A DNA stretch of 64,000 nt from Perognathus longimembris pacificus (GCF_023159225.1 NC_063167.1:4018234-4082233), one strand, 5' to 3'. Shown: positions 10,724-20,992, counted from the first letter of the stretch. Notes: generated by a model from the letters alone, not told the origin. Translations and numbers: made by a program.

Positions 10724-10950
10724 GAGAGCCAGCAGCTCATGCCTGTAATCTTGGTTACTCAGAAGGCTGGACACTGAAGGATAGCAGTCTGATGTGAGCC
10801 TAGGCAGGACCGTTCACTTCGACCCATCTTCAAAGCAGCTAGCAAAGAGCAGGGCTGGCCTAGGAGGTGGTACAGCCCCAGTCTAGAAAGTTCAAACTAA
10901 AGCACAAAGGCCTGGGGGTATGACGTAAGCGGTAGAGCACCTTCCTTCCC
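10724..10950 (+). mobile_element. B1-like SINE with tRNA-like fragments
   Basis: B1-like arm gagccagcagctcatgcctg, taatcttggttactcagaag, followed by decayed tRNA-like pieces (gggtatgacgtaagcggtag near 10915-10940). Internal structure is unclear. Confidence 0.5.
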
Positions 10951-11399
10951 GTTAAGGGACACGTAATAACTTGTGTCAGAAGACAATGAGGGATGTGGAG
11001 TGTTGTGGGATAGTGACCCATTCATTGTAGTGATGAGATCTTAGGAACCGGAAGCTAGAGTCAGAGGAGGACGTAGGGGATCAGCAACCGTCTCTCCTGA
11101 AGCTCCTGTGTGGAAGGCCGAGTGAGCCAGGCTGAGCAGCTGCTAGCTTGGGACCACACAGGACCTTGGTGAAAAAGTCTAGATGTGGTGGGGGAAGCCG
11201 GGGAGGAAAGCTCCTGAGAGAAGAGCGAGGGCACATGCATGCATCCTGCTGCTCCTTCCTTTTTGGTGTCTCACCACCTTTGGAAAGTAGTGGCTGTTCC
11301 TCCTCCTTTTCTGTTTCCACTCCAGCCACCCTGCACTTGCAAGTAACGGACGTCTACTTTCACCCTCTAAATCTTGTACAAATCCAGGGAAGGGGACTC
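10951..11399. other. No gene recognised
   Basis: Unassigned sequence. Overlapping open frames on both strands at 11081-11411 have no recognisable domains. Confidence 0.4.
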
Positions 11400-11504
11400 C
11401 AGGAAATCTAGTCTAACCAAATGGTTAAAAGCTGCCATCGTGAGGTTGTATAACTCAGTGGGTTTTATGGTACATGCATTATATCTCAATAAAGCTGCTA
11501 TTTA
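11400..11504 (+). mobile_element. 3' end of an old L1
   Basis: The segment ttatatctcaataaagctgc matches the terminal bases of many old mammalian L1 families (a 'tacctcaataaagctg'-type ending), preceded by ggttgtataactcagtggg. A SINE is inserted in its last bases. Confidence 0.5.
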
Positions 11505-11720
11505 TTTTATTTATTTATTTATTTATTTTTGCCAGTCCTGGGCCTTGGACTCAGGGCCTGAGCACTGTCCCTGGCTTCTTCCCGCTCAAGGCTAGCACTC
11601 TGCCGCTTGAGCCACAGCACCGCTTCTGGCGGTGTTCTGTATATGTGGTGCTGGGGAATCGAACCTAGGGCCTCGTGTATCCGAGGCAGGCACTCTTGCC
11701 ACTAGGCCATATCCCCAGCC
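11505..11720 (-). mobile_element. Young IDL-Geo SINE with 18-bp target duplication
   Basis: Antisense dimer with an (ATTT)n tail side. It is flanked by an 18-bp perfect duplication, CAATAAAGCTGCTATTTA, at 11487-11504 and 11721-11738. It carries young-subfamily marks: CCTCGTGTATCCGAGGC, CCTAGGG and TTCCCGCTCAAGG. Confidence 0.93.
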
Positions 11721-11761
11721 CAATAAAGCTGCTATTTAAAACAAAACTACCACAGGTAGAA

Positions 11762-12289
11762 TGTTAGCCCCCAGCGCTCTCCCGACCTGCGGGAGAGATG
11801 GGGGAAGCACGCCCCGACCGGGCCGGCCAAGGAAGGAGAAGGGTTGACGGACCGTCCTCACCCAGACCCCCCTCCCCCCCCACCGGAGGACAATCAGACG
11901 GGTCCGGGAGAATGTCTTGCGCACGTCTGTCTTTATTGAAACAAGCTCCGCTCTTAAATAGGTCAGAGAGCGGCAGGAAGGGGAGGGGTGTAGCGCACCT
12001 ATCTAGGGACTGTGAAGGGAGGCCTGAGCTGTCCGTCAAGGGTGGAGGGCGGAGGGACCCATCCTAAGAGGTGGCCTAATTCTACGTCACAGCCCACAGG
12101 ACTGCCTCCGGGTTCACCACCAGGTGCCATCTTGGCCACACGTGGTCCCAAGGCTGGGAGGCGGGGCCAGCCAGGACCGCCTTTCCAGGTTGCCTCACTT
12201 AACAGCCACATGTGGCCCCAGAGCTGGGAAACAGGTGGGGCGGGTGGGACTTCCTCCTTCTGACGCAAGGCATCCCCACATGCCCCACA
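11762..12289 (-). mobile_element. Solo LTR of an endogenous retrovirus
   Basis: A 528-bp element with TGT...ACA ends. It is flanked by a perfect 6-bp duplication, GTAGAA, at 11756-11761 and 12290-12295. On the minus strand there is a TATA box (CTATTTAAG, about 11952-11960) closely followed by an AATAAA poly(A) signal at 11932-11937, then a GC-rich R-U5 that ends at 11762. The region upstream of the TATA box (about 11961-12289) is U3. It is CpG-rich and has no internal gag/pol/env or second LTR, so it is a recombined solo LTR. Six-base duplications are usual for class II (betaretrovirus/IAP-like) elements, so class II is my inference. All open frames in it are incidental. Confidence 0.85.
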
Positions 12290-12318
12290 GTAGAAAACTA
12301 AAGAAAAGCAAGGAAACA

Positions 12319-12562
12319 ATTGGTGGCTCATGCCTGTAATCCTAGCTACTCAGAAGGCTAAGATCTGAGGATTGCCATTCCAAGCCAGTCCAAGGAAGGA
12401 AAGTGCATAAGACTCTTATCTCCAGTTAATCACAGAAAAGGCCAGACGTAGTGCCTGTGGCTTAAGTGGTAGAATGCTAACCTTGAGCAAAAAAAAAAAG
12501 AGCCCAGGGACAGCACCCAGGACCAGAGGTCAAGCCCTAGGACTGGCAAAAAAGAAAAGAGA
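12319..12562 (+). mobile_element. B1-dID-type SINE dimer
   Basis: Sense copy: ggtggctcatgcctgtaatc, ctagctactcagaaggctaa, linker ctccagttaatcacag, right arm gtggcttaagtggtagaatg ... gaggtcaagccctaggactg. The start is within 30 bp of the solo LTR's right flank. Confidence 0.85.
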
Positions 12563-12892
12563 AAAGCTGAGGTCATGACTGCCTTTGGGGAGAAAGGTGT
12601 GAGAGAAGGAGTCTTCCAAGGAATAAGACATTTTTTGTTCCTTGATATAGGTGGAGGGTTCACAACTACTTGTTTTATTAATACTTAGACTTCTGTAAAT
12701 ACATATTGTAGAAAATGCACACAGACATATTTATAGTCCAGTGGTGGTAGATGGTGAAATCAGCAGTTCATTAAGTTATGGTCATAGTTTCTAGATTTGT
12801 AAAGATTAGAAGATGTTAAGATTTTAAGTGTTCATCTTAAAATCTGATTTTGGTGTGGTAATTACTTCTTACCAGGATGTACCTAAGTTACT
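12563..12892. other. No gene recognised
   Basis: AT-rich, unassigned. Confidence 0.4.
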
Positions 12893-12907
12893 TAAACTAA
12901 TATTCTT

Positions 12908-13114
12908 TTTTTTTTTTTTTTGGCCAGTCCTGGGGCTTGGACTCAGGGCCTGAGCACTGTCCCTGGCTTCATTTTGCTCAAGGCAAGCACTCTGCCACTT
13001 GAGCCACAGTGCCACTTCTGGCCATTTTCTGTATATGTGGTGCTGGGGAATCGAACCCAGGGCCTCATGTATATGAGGCAGGCACTCTTGCCACTAGGCC
13101 ATATCCCCAGCCCC
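12908..13114 (-). mobile_element. IDL-Geo SINE with 15-bp target duplication
   Basis: Complete antisense dimer. Flanked by TAAACTAATATTCTT at 12893-12907 and 13115-13129. It has the older variants (tttgctcaagg; cctcatgtatatgaggc). Confidence 0.93.
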
Positions 13115-13144
13115 TAAACTAATATTCTTAAGAAAATAGGAAAC

Positions 13145-13395
13145 TTGCTGTGTGTTGATGGCTGGTGTCTGAGGATGGTGGTTAGTTCTAAGCCACTCTC
13201 ACAAGTCTGTGGGACTCATTATCTTCAGTTAATCACCAAAAAGCCAGAATGGAGCTGTGGCTTAAGTGGTAGAGCCTTCAGTGAAAAAGCTTAGGGACAG
13301 CACCCAGGCACTGAGTTCAAACCCTAAGACTGGCAAAAAACAAAAACAAAAAACCAAAAAAAACCCCACCAAAATAAACCCCAACAAACCCTGGT
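13145..13395 (+). mobile_element. B1-dID-type SINE dimer, decayed left arm
   Basis: Left arm is much diverged (gatggctggtgtctgaggat); the right arm is clear: ggagctgtggcttaagtggt, gcacccaggcactgagttca, ctaagactggc, then an A-rich tail of about 50 bp. Confidence 0.7.
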
Positions 13396-13799
13396 AACTC
13401 ATTTGTTTTTTAAATAGGTCTCCAGATCTTCTGACAGGTTTAAAAGTGAGTTTTAAAAATAGGTCAGTGGAGTAGTTGTATATGATTTTAATATTTGAAT
13501 TATGATTTCCTTGATTTTATTTAAAAGTAGACTTTACAGATTCATCAAAACTTTCATATCAAATCTGTTTTAATAAGCAGAAATCACAATGTTGTCACCA
13601 TCTAACACTTACTGGAAAAAAACTTACTGGAAAATGTCCCTGTCTACTCCCCATTTCCTTGAATCTGACTTTGATTGGGATGTTTGTTATGACTCTTCAT
13701 TCTCTTCGTAATGAGGAAGAAATTGCCCAAATAAAGATATTCAGCTTCCCTGCCTGGAACTGTAGTTGTACCATAGCTCACAAAAGAACGTAAAATTTG
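13396..13799. other. No gene recognised
   Basis: Unassigned AT-rich sequence left of the L1 3' end. Confidence 0.4.
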
Positions 13800-15024
13800 T
13801 CTTTTTTTTGTCTTTGTTCTCAAGGTGATGTACAAGAGGGGTTACAGTTACATACATTAGGTAGTGAGTACATTTCTTGTCCAACTTGTTACCCACTCCC
13901 TCATTTTTCTCCCACCTTCCCTCCCCAATTTCTCCCCATCCCAGTTGTACAGTTTGTTTACAACATGCTGTCTTGTAAGTATTGCTGTTGCATTGGTTAA
14001 CCTTTTACCCTTTGCCTCACCATTTTAATGTTCCCCTTCTCTTCCCTAATTCAGACAAACATATAAAATACCCAGGGTACCAGAATCAAATACAGTGACA
14101 ACAGGGGCTAAATCATAGGGAAAATGAACAGAAGAAAAAAGAAATAATTTCACATAGTACATTAAAAATAACAACATCAGGGGCTGGGGATATAGCCTAG
14201 CGGCAAGAGTGCCTGCCTCGGATACACGAGGCCCTAGGTTCGATTCCCCAGCACCACAGAAAACGGCCAGAAGCGGCGCTGTGGCTCAAGTGGCGGAGTG
14301 GTAGCCTTGAGCAGGAAGAAGCCAGGGACAGTGCTCAGGCCCTGAGTCCAAGGCCCAGGACTGGCCAAAAAAAAAAAAAAAAATAATAATAACAACATCA
14401 ATGATAAACCACTTGTTTCCATATTTTGGAGATCATTTTGCTTAGCGTCATCTTATGTGACCATATGTACATAGCTACTGAGCTAATGTGGTCATCTGCT
14501 ATGACTATCCTAGACATATACTAATTATTATTAATGAGGGAGACCATAGAGTTTATGTTTCTTTGCATCTGGCTCACTTCACTTAGTATGGGTTTTTGTT
14601 CTAAGTCTTTCCATTTCCTGATGAATGGTGCAATGTCATACTTTCTGCTAGAAGCCTAGAATTCCATTGTGTGTATATATATATATATATACCACAATTT
14701 TTTGATCCATTCATCTGCTGAGAGGCATCTGGGTTGGTTCCATATTTTAGATGTGGTAACTAAAATGCTGCAATGAACATGGCTGTTCTGGTAGCTTTAG
14801 TATGGCCTTTTATGTGACCCTTTGAGTAAATGCCCAGAAGTGGGGTTTTCCAGAGTGGTTGAACAAGTTTACACTCCCACCAACAGTATAGTAGTGTCCC
14901 TTTTGGCCACATCCCTTCCAGCATCTGTTATTAGTTTTCTTGATAATCGCCATTCTTACTGGGGTGAGGTGGAATCTCAATGTTGTTTTGATTTGCATTT
15001 CTTTTATGGCCAGGATATACAAAT
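13800..15024 (-). mobile_element. 3' part of a truncated L1, minus strand
   Basis: Reading right to left, the minus strand encodes the end of L1 ORF2 (14810-15022 contains LAIKEMQIK and RMAIIKK, and NNRCWKGCG, the conserved C-terminal block). It is followed by the 3' UTR and ends in a T-run on the + strand at about 13800. The UTR is interrupted by a young SINE (14180-14387) and a (TA)n tract near 14675. The frame is broken downstream, so this is a dead copy. Confidence 0.85.
14180..14387 (+). mobile_element. Young IDL-Geo SINE with 13-bp target duplication
   Basis: Sense dimer inserted into the L1 3' UTR, flanked by AATAACAACATCA at 14167-14179 and 14388-14400. Young-subfamily marks: cggatacacgag, cctaggttcg, agaagcggcgctg, and gagtccaaggc in place of the right-arm B box. 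The usual 'tatac' of the linker is deleted (caccacagaaaacgg). Confidence 0.94.
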
Positions 15025-15026
15025 AT

Positions 15027-15590
15027 CCTTATATGTCTCCCTGCACCAGAATCATTTCCACATGGATCAAGGACCTTGGGGTAAAAGCAGAAGATACCCT
15101 GAAAACATTGCAGGAAAGAATAGGAAAAACACTTGGGCTTCTTTGCACAGGTTAAAACTTTCTGAATAGGGCTGGGGATATAGCCTAGTGGCAAGAGTGC
15201 CTGCCTCGGATACACGAGGCCCTAGGTTCGATTCCCCAGCACCACATATACAGAAAACGGCCAGAAGCGGCGCTGTGGCTCAAGTGGCGGAGTGCTAGCC
15301 TTGAGCGGGAAGAAGCCAGGGACAGTGCTCAGGCCCTGAGTCCAAGGCCCAGGACTGGCCAAAAACAAAACAAAACAAAACAAAAAACTTTCTGAATAAA
15401 CCCCAAATACAACCAATCAGAGAAAGGGTGGACAAAGATCTTTACTGGCCATACACAGACAAGGGCCTCATATCTAAAATATACTTAGAACTGGAAAAAT
15501 TAAATTCCCCCAAAACAAATCCTCAAAGAAACAACTGCCCCCTTAATAAGTGGGCTGAAGACTTAGAGGCTTCTCTGTAAAGTTTTTTTT
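15027..15590 (+). mobile_element. Inverted 5' part of the same L1, plus strand
   Basis: The + strand here encodes ORF2 sequence that normally lies upstream of the minus-strand block to its left: STWIKDLGVK near 15058-15087 (compare the conserved 'WIKDLNVRPKT' region) and, after a SINE insertion, matches around tgggctgaagacttagaggc ('KKWAEDLNRHF' region) at 15551-15570. The two halves meet head to head near 15025, the signature of an L1 with a 5' inversion. The frame is broken in several places. Confidence 0.82.
15169..15383 (+). mobile_element. Young IDL-Geo SINE with 15-bp target duplication
   Basis: Sense dimer inside the inverted L1 segment, flanked by AAAACTTTCTGAATA at 15154-15168 and 15384-15398. 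Tail is (CAAAA)n. Carries the young marks cggatacacgag, cctaggttcg, gagcgggaag. Confidence 0.95.
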
Positions 15591-15689
15591 TTTTTAAACA
15601 AAAGTTCAAAATAAGGATTTCTTATGTATGCAGAGATTAGATTTTTTATTTTTGCTGTAGTTATGTAAGCTTTTAGCTGCTTATCGGTG

Positions 15690-15835
15690 TATTTTTTCTT
15701 TTTTTTTTAAAAGCTTTTAATTGTTATAAAGGTGATGTATGGGGGGGTTACAGTAACTTAAGTTAGGTAAAGAGTACATTTTTTTTTGAATAATGTGAGC
15801 CCTCCTCCTCTCTCCCAGTTTTTCTTGAATGAGAT
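15690..15835 (-). mobile_element. L1 3' UTR fragment
   Basis: The segment ttgttataaaggtgatgtat ... gggggttacagtaac repeats the start of the larger L1 3' UTR copy at 13800 (caaggtgatgtacaagagg ... gttacagttac). Short, minus orientation. Confidence 0.65.
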
Positions 15836-16920
15836 TATTTCGACATGACTTAAATGTCTGATAGACTCTCCTTACTATTACTTATGATACCTCTGAATTA
15901 ATTGTTTGTAAAACTTTAGAGATACATTTATTACATAGTAAGATTCTTAAGAGTTTTATGATTTGAATCAAATGTCACTTTTTTTATACCTTTTCCACTA
16001 ATTTTTCTACAGTTCTTAAACATTGTGTCTGTTAATGTTTTTATTCAGTGTTCATTTTGAGTGCCTACTGCATACTTTAAAGAAGAAAATTATTCATGAT
16101 ATTTGTTAAAATAGTAAGAGACTTCCCCTGGTACATTCCTCCTACCCACCCCCCACCCCCCGAAAAACAAAGCAAACAAACAAACAAAAAATCCAGGCAA
16201 ACAGTCTATTGAGGGAGGGCTGCCCGTGGATGTCCAGCAGTGGTGACTTGCAGTAGAGTAGAGAGACTGAACCCAATTCTGGATCCAAGGAGAACTGAAG
16301 AAGGATAGCCAAGGAGCTGGGTGAAGGTGGTAGCTAGAATATTACTAAAAAGCAGCATCAGGGACCTTGTGTGATTCTTGCTGTAGGAAGGCCAGCGTGA
16401 TTACCTAGAGGGGGGTGGGGTATAGGTGTGAGGAGCCTGATCAGACAGCAGATATCCATATACTGGGGGTGAGGGGGTTTGGCTGAGGGACATTGATAAG
16501 ATCGTTGCCAATCCTGGGCCTTGCAGGCCCCATTAGGATGGACACTGAAGGTGAAGATTTAGGCAAGAAGAAGACTGAGAGGAGGCTGTCAGGAGACCTT
16601 CAGTGGTGCCACTAGCCTTGAGGTAAGCCTGCTCTTTAGAGGTACATAAAGCTATCCATGGTCTTGCAGGAGGATAGACATAAAGCTTAATTGCATTATG
16701 GTGTGCTAAAGGGTAAAATGGAATTATAGGGCATGTACGTACACGATGAATTCGAGGCACAAAGGAGACACTGATGAAGTCTGCTTGAGCATAAAAATGT
16801 GGATATTAAAAAATATGATACTAAAGCTGTATTTCTAACACAGGAGTTTGCTAGGCAGGCAGGATCAGGAAGAAAACTCTAGGCGGAAGATAATATATGC
16901 ACAAAGAAATAGTGTAGTAG
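15836..16920. other. No gene; possible old repeat patches
   Basis: AT-rich on the left, mixed on the right. Around 16310-16420 (gtagctagaatattac, aaggccagcgtgattac) the text resembles the ancient LINE2-associated family seen at 8035, but too weakly to call. Confidence 0.3.
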
Positions 16921-16952
<32 letters not shown>

Positions 16953-16976
16953 CAGAGAGAGAGAGGGAGGGAGAGG
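16921..16976. repeat. (GT)n-(GA)n microsatellite
   Basis: About 15 GT units followed by a GA/GGGA purine run. The antisense frame is read as poly-(HT) and is not a gene. Confidence 0.92.
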
Positions 16977-17072
16977 GAGATACGCACATGGAGGAGAAAA
17001 GAGAAAAGCAAGGCCTTGCCCGGCCGGGTTTGTATCTCATCAGGCATTAGGTATTGACTGAAAGATTGTGAT

Positions 17073-17134
17073 CAGACTTTAATTTACATGGTTACTCTGT
17101 GGACAGACTTTAATTTACATGGTTACTCTGTGGA
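17073..17134. repeat. 31-bp tandem duplication
   Basis: Two perfect copies of a 31-bp unit beginning CAGACTTTAATTTACATGG at 17073 and 17104. It lies in sequence resembling the ancient LINE2-like family. Confidence 0.93.
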
Positions 17135-17212
17135 CAGTATGTTTACATGGCTTGGAGAAAAGCAGGGAATTTGGTGAAGAATTCAAATAAGAGATGTTAA
17201 TTATGACCTGTT

Positions 17213-17340
17213 TTTAAGCCAGATGTGCATGGTGGTCCCTGTGTGCCATGAGTTTGAAGCTAAGCTTCTGCTATAGAGCAAGTTGCAGTCCAAGTCAGTG
17301 GTATAGAGAGGCGCTTTGTCTCAAAAAACAGGAAATAAAA
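17213..17340 (+). mobile_element. B1-like SINE monomer
   Basis: Reads ccagatgtgcatggtggtcc ... gagtttgaagctaagc ... gaggcgctttgtctcaaaaa, the order of a rodent B1 (pol III A-box side through the 'gaccctgtctcaaaa' end). Well diverged. Confidence 0.55.
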
Positions 17341-19079
17341 CCCAAAACTTCTGTTTTTAGGCAGTGGCAGTATAGAAGGATCTGACTTAAGAGCTAGAAC
17401 CTATAGGACTTAATGTGACCTCTAAATTGACAAAAGACAGATTAGCAAGAGAATATAGAGATTCTGGTCTTGCACATAGATATTTCAGGGTCATTTACAG
17501 AGAAATGCCCCTAGTTCCTGAAAGGCTGCTATTCCATTGTAATAGGTGGAGGAGAGGCAGGTCTGTTTGGGTATTTTCTCATCCGTAAGATTTACGTTGT
17601 TTGTAGAGAGATTTATGACAAGGTGGAGTTGTTTTGGGAGGCTCTGCCTTTAGGCAGATAAAAGTATTTTAGGACTCAAATACTTTCAACTTAAAATAAT
17701 TTTTCTGCCATAGTGGTTTATTTCTCTGGGTCCTTTTCTTGGCAAAAGAGAGGAACAAGTATTGAATCTGGCTTGTGTAATAAATAGTATGATAGAGGAT
17801 GAAATTTACGAAGGAGCAGATTTCAGGAGTGATGAGTTTATATGGTGTAGTTGAGTTTGGGACACAAGAGATCCTAGGAGCAGTGGATAAAGGTCTGGGG
17901 GTGTAGGAGAGAGTTTGAGGAGGCCGAGTACTGGTGATGTTCTCCTAGGAGAGTAGGAAGGATGAGAAAAGTGAAACTGGAGGCTAGAAACTAGAGAGGA
18001 GGGTGGGGATGACAAGAGAGAAGGAAGAATGAGAAAAAGAAGGTTCTAGAAACAAAGCAGGAGGGTAAGGAGGAAGGGAATCTTGCTTGTAAAGGAGCTG
18101 GTAAGGAGGAACAGGTGAAAAGGGAACCGGGAGAATTACACATATGTTAACTGGAATCCTAGGTCAGATGAATGCCTGGCATGGGGAGTCCCAAAAGATC
18201 TGACCTGATCACATGCCCCTAAAATCAAACAAAGCAAAATGGTGGGAATCGGGAAAGGAATCTTCCCACTGTGTTGTAGAGTCATTCTCAGGCTTGTCTT
18301 CAGGGGTACTGACAGAGCATCTGATTTAAGTTTGGAAGGAGCAGAAGCAGTGACGGGAAGAATGTGGGTCAGCTATTGGGGTCTTACTGTGGTTTTGGTT
18401 GATCCTTGTCTCCAGACTGACCCTGCAGAGGGTGGATTAGGAAGCTCTGCTCCCTGCAGGTAGTTTCAACCCATCAAGATGTCCAGACCTGTAGTTCCCA
18501 CAATTCAAGGTTGTGGGGGAGAATGATCTAGAGAAAAAAGTCAGAAAGGCAAGATGGAGTTAGTTCTTCCTACAGATTTGGGGCAATGGCTGGAGACCTA
18601 TAAGGCAGCCTTCCAAGGTTGGAAATAGGATGTTGTAAACTGGGGCACAACATGTTGATTATCATTGCCCCCTGTAAACCTTGAGAATGTGTTAAGAGTC
18701 ACTTATCTTGGTGCCTTTCCCCTTGAAGGGGAAGATTGCCAGCTTTAGAGGAATACTTCTTAAATGATTAACCTGTGCAGAGTTTAGCAGCAGTCTGACC
18801 CAAGGTTTAAGGAAGACAGATGCAAAATGAAGGCACAGATGCTAAGCCTCCATCCTGCTGCTAGTGCCAGTCCCAGGTGAAGAATCAGTTTTTAAGCAAA
18901 AACAGCCTTCATTTCCCTATTAGAAAACCAAAGGAGGACACAGTGTAGGAAGAACCCTAAGTGGTGATCAGCAGTGCTAGCTTATAGAAGATGATCATTT
19001 ATACTTTTTGATCTAGTGTACTGTTTGGAAGAGCACAAAGGCACTGTTTATTTAAGGGCTTGTAGGCTTACCACTTAAA
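17341..19079. other. No gene; probably old repeat-derived
   Basis: No recognisable coding sequence. The segment near 17780-18020 (gatgagtttatatggtgtag, ctaggagcagtggataaagg) again looks like the ancient LINE2-associated family; the rest is unassigned. Confidence 0.3.
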
Positions 19080-19330
19080 AAAAACGAGGTTCCTACTCTT
19101 AAGCACAATAAATATAAAAAGTAAAAGCCAGAAATAATCAAAATACTAGCAGAAAATATAGGCCTGGTTTTAGATAGATCCCAGTTAGTAAAGGCTATTC
19201 TAATCATGTCACCAGAATCCGAAAGGTTGATAGATTTGACTCACATGCTAGAAGTTTACTGTGTGAATGTGCTAGAAACACCATACAGTTGGAATGCAAG
19301 TGACAGCTAAGAAATGGATTTGCTATGTGT
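19080..19330 (+). mobile_element. Decayed L1 ORF2 fragment
   Basis: Weak collinear match to ORF2-type sequence (aggttgatagatttgactca ~ 'attgataaatttgactacat'; agaaacaccatacag ~ 'aaaaacaccataaac'). No frame survives. Confidence 0.35.
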
Positions 19331-19357
19331 TAGACAGTGGTTTTATGTTTATACCTC

Positions 19358-19440
19358 CCTCCATTTTGGTATTGCTGTGCCTCATTCATGCATACCAGAC
19401 AAGTGTTCTCTACCACTTGAGCTATAACCCCAGTCCTTTT
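19358..19440 (-). mobile_element. ID-like SINE monomer
   Basis: Antisense ID-like unit: ttttggtattgctg ... ctctaccacttgagctataa ... ccccagtcc. A (TA)n tract follows at 19447-19477. Confidence 0.6.
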
Positions 19441-19799
19441 GCATATGATATATATATATATGTATATATATATATAGTAAAATGACTAAGTGGAGATTTC
19501 TGGTTAAGAAGATGCCTTTATTTGTATGAAATGAAAGAGGGAAATCACAAAAATAATAAAAGGCAGAAAGAATGATAGTAGGAAAACTTTGTTTTTGTTA
19601 ATGATAGGCTAAATATTTGGGACTTCTTTCCCAATAAGAACAAATAGAACAGATGGGCAAAATTTACAACAAATTTGTGCCAAGGAAATGGGATTGAGTG
19701 CTTAGAAGACAGTAAATAATCTCAGAGACTTGGGAGGATCGTGGTTCAAGGCTAGCCCCTCCCTGCAAAAATGTTTCAGAGAGCCCATTCTGAACAATA

Positions 19800-19998
19800 A
19801 GCCAGACGTGGTGATGCATGTTTACACTCTCAGCTATATGGGAGGCAGTAGGGAGGAAGATTGAGATCTAGGTTGGCTACTAAACAAAAGTTAAGATCTT
19901 TTCTGAAAAACAACTGAAACAAAGAAGTGTTGGAAGCATGGCTTAAGTGGTAAAGTGCCTGAAGCTCTGCAGTTCAAATCCCAGTCCTGTTTGTAAAA
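19800..19998 (+). mobile_element. Old B1-ID-type SINE dimer
   Basis: B1-like arm ccagacgtggtgatgcatg, cagctatatgggaggcagta, then a tRNA-like arm gcatggcttaagtggtaaag ... gcagttcaaatcccagtcc. Confidence 0.68.
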
Positions 19999-20116
19999 AG
20001 AAAGGACAGTGGAATTACACTTAAAAATGTTAAAATGAAGACAAAACTGTCAAGTAGGAATCTGTACTCAATAAAACATCCCTTAAAAGTTGAGATCAAA
20101 ATTATCATTTTATTTT

Positions 20117-20321
20117 ATTTTATTTTTGGTCAGCCCTGGGCCTTGGACTCAGGGCCTGAGCACTGTCCCTGGCTTCTCTTTTTGCTCAAGGCTAGCACTC
20201 TGCCACTTGAGCCACAGTGCCACTTGTGGCCGTTGATCTATATATGTGGTACTGGGGAATCGAACCCAGGGCTTCATGTATGGGAGGCAGGTACTCTATG
20301 ACCAGGCCATATTCCCAGCCC
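20117..20321 (-). mobile_element. IDL-Geo SINE
   Basis: Complete antisense dimer with an (ATTTT)n tail side; ggccatattcccagcccta end. Flank duplication not clear. Slightly diverged (acttgtggccgttgatc). Confidence 0.88.
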
Positions 20322-20538
20322 TAGTCACAATGTCTATTGAAAAGAACAAATAAAGTGAAATGTGGAATAAGTTGAATTAAGATGATGTAAATAACATTGC
20401 ACCTAATAATCTCAGACTCTATAAGACTGTTTTCATATGCACAGAGAGCATTATCAAAATAGCTGGTCTTTAAAAGAAAATCTTGACAAATTTCAAGACA
20501 AAAGCCAAAATAGCAGACTTAATATAAAGATAAATTCA

Positions 20539-20742
20539 GGGCTGGGGATATAGCCTAGTGGCAAGAGTGCCTGCCTCGGATACACGAGGCCCTAGGTTCG
20601 ATTCCCCAGCACCACATATACAGAAAACGGCCAGAAGCGGCGCTGTGGCTCAAGTGGCAGAGTGCTAGCCTTGAGCGGGAAGAAGCCAGGGACGGTGCTC
20701 AGGCCCTGAGTCCAAGGCCCAGGACTGGCAAAAAAAAAAAAA
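20539..20742 (+). mobile_element. Young IDL-Geo SINE with 13-bp target duplication
   Basis: Sense dimer, AAAGATAAATTCA at 20526-20538 and 20743-20755. Young marks throughout (cggatacacgag, cctaggttcg, gagcgggaag). It sits in a decayed L1 and is only 34 bp from the next copy. Confidence 0.95.
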
Positions 20743-20776
20743 AAAGATAAATTCAATATTTGAAAAGATCATTATA

Positions 20777-20979
20777 GGACTGGGGATATGGCCTAGTGGC
20801 AAGAGTGCTTGCCTCTGTATACATGAGGCCCTGGGTTCAATTCCCCAGCACCACATATACAGAAAATGGCCAGAAGTGGCGCTGTGGCTCAAGTGGCAGA
20901 GTGCTAGCCTTGAGCAAAAAGAAGCCAGGGACAGTGCTCAGGCCCTGAGTCCAAGCCCCAGGACTGGCAAAAAAAGAAG
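20777..20979 (+). mobile_element. Older IDL-Geo SINE with 13-bp target duplication
   Basis: Sense dimer, AAAGATCATTATA at 20764-20776 and 20980-20992. It has the older variants (ctgtatacatgag, cctgggttcaattcc, gagcaaaaag). It is an independent insertion, not a duplication of its neighbour, because each copy has its own target duplication. Confidence 0.95.
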
Positions 20980-20992
20980 AAAGATCATTATA

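Noticed and set aside
11474..11668. Recurring small proteins with the motif FSVYVVLGNRT or PGPWTQGLSTVPG
   Set aside because: The same peptide appears at about a dozen places because it is a reading frame through the IDL-Geo SINE, not a gene family.
14180..14387. tRNA-gene-like A and B boxes at many sites
   Set aside because: These belong to tRNA-derived SINE arms with A-rich tails and target duplications; no intact cloverleaf tRNA gene was seen.
14810..15155. Overlapping reverse-transcriptase-like frames on opposite strands
   Set aside because: Not two genes: both are pieces of one dead L1 with an inverted 5' part.
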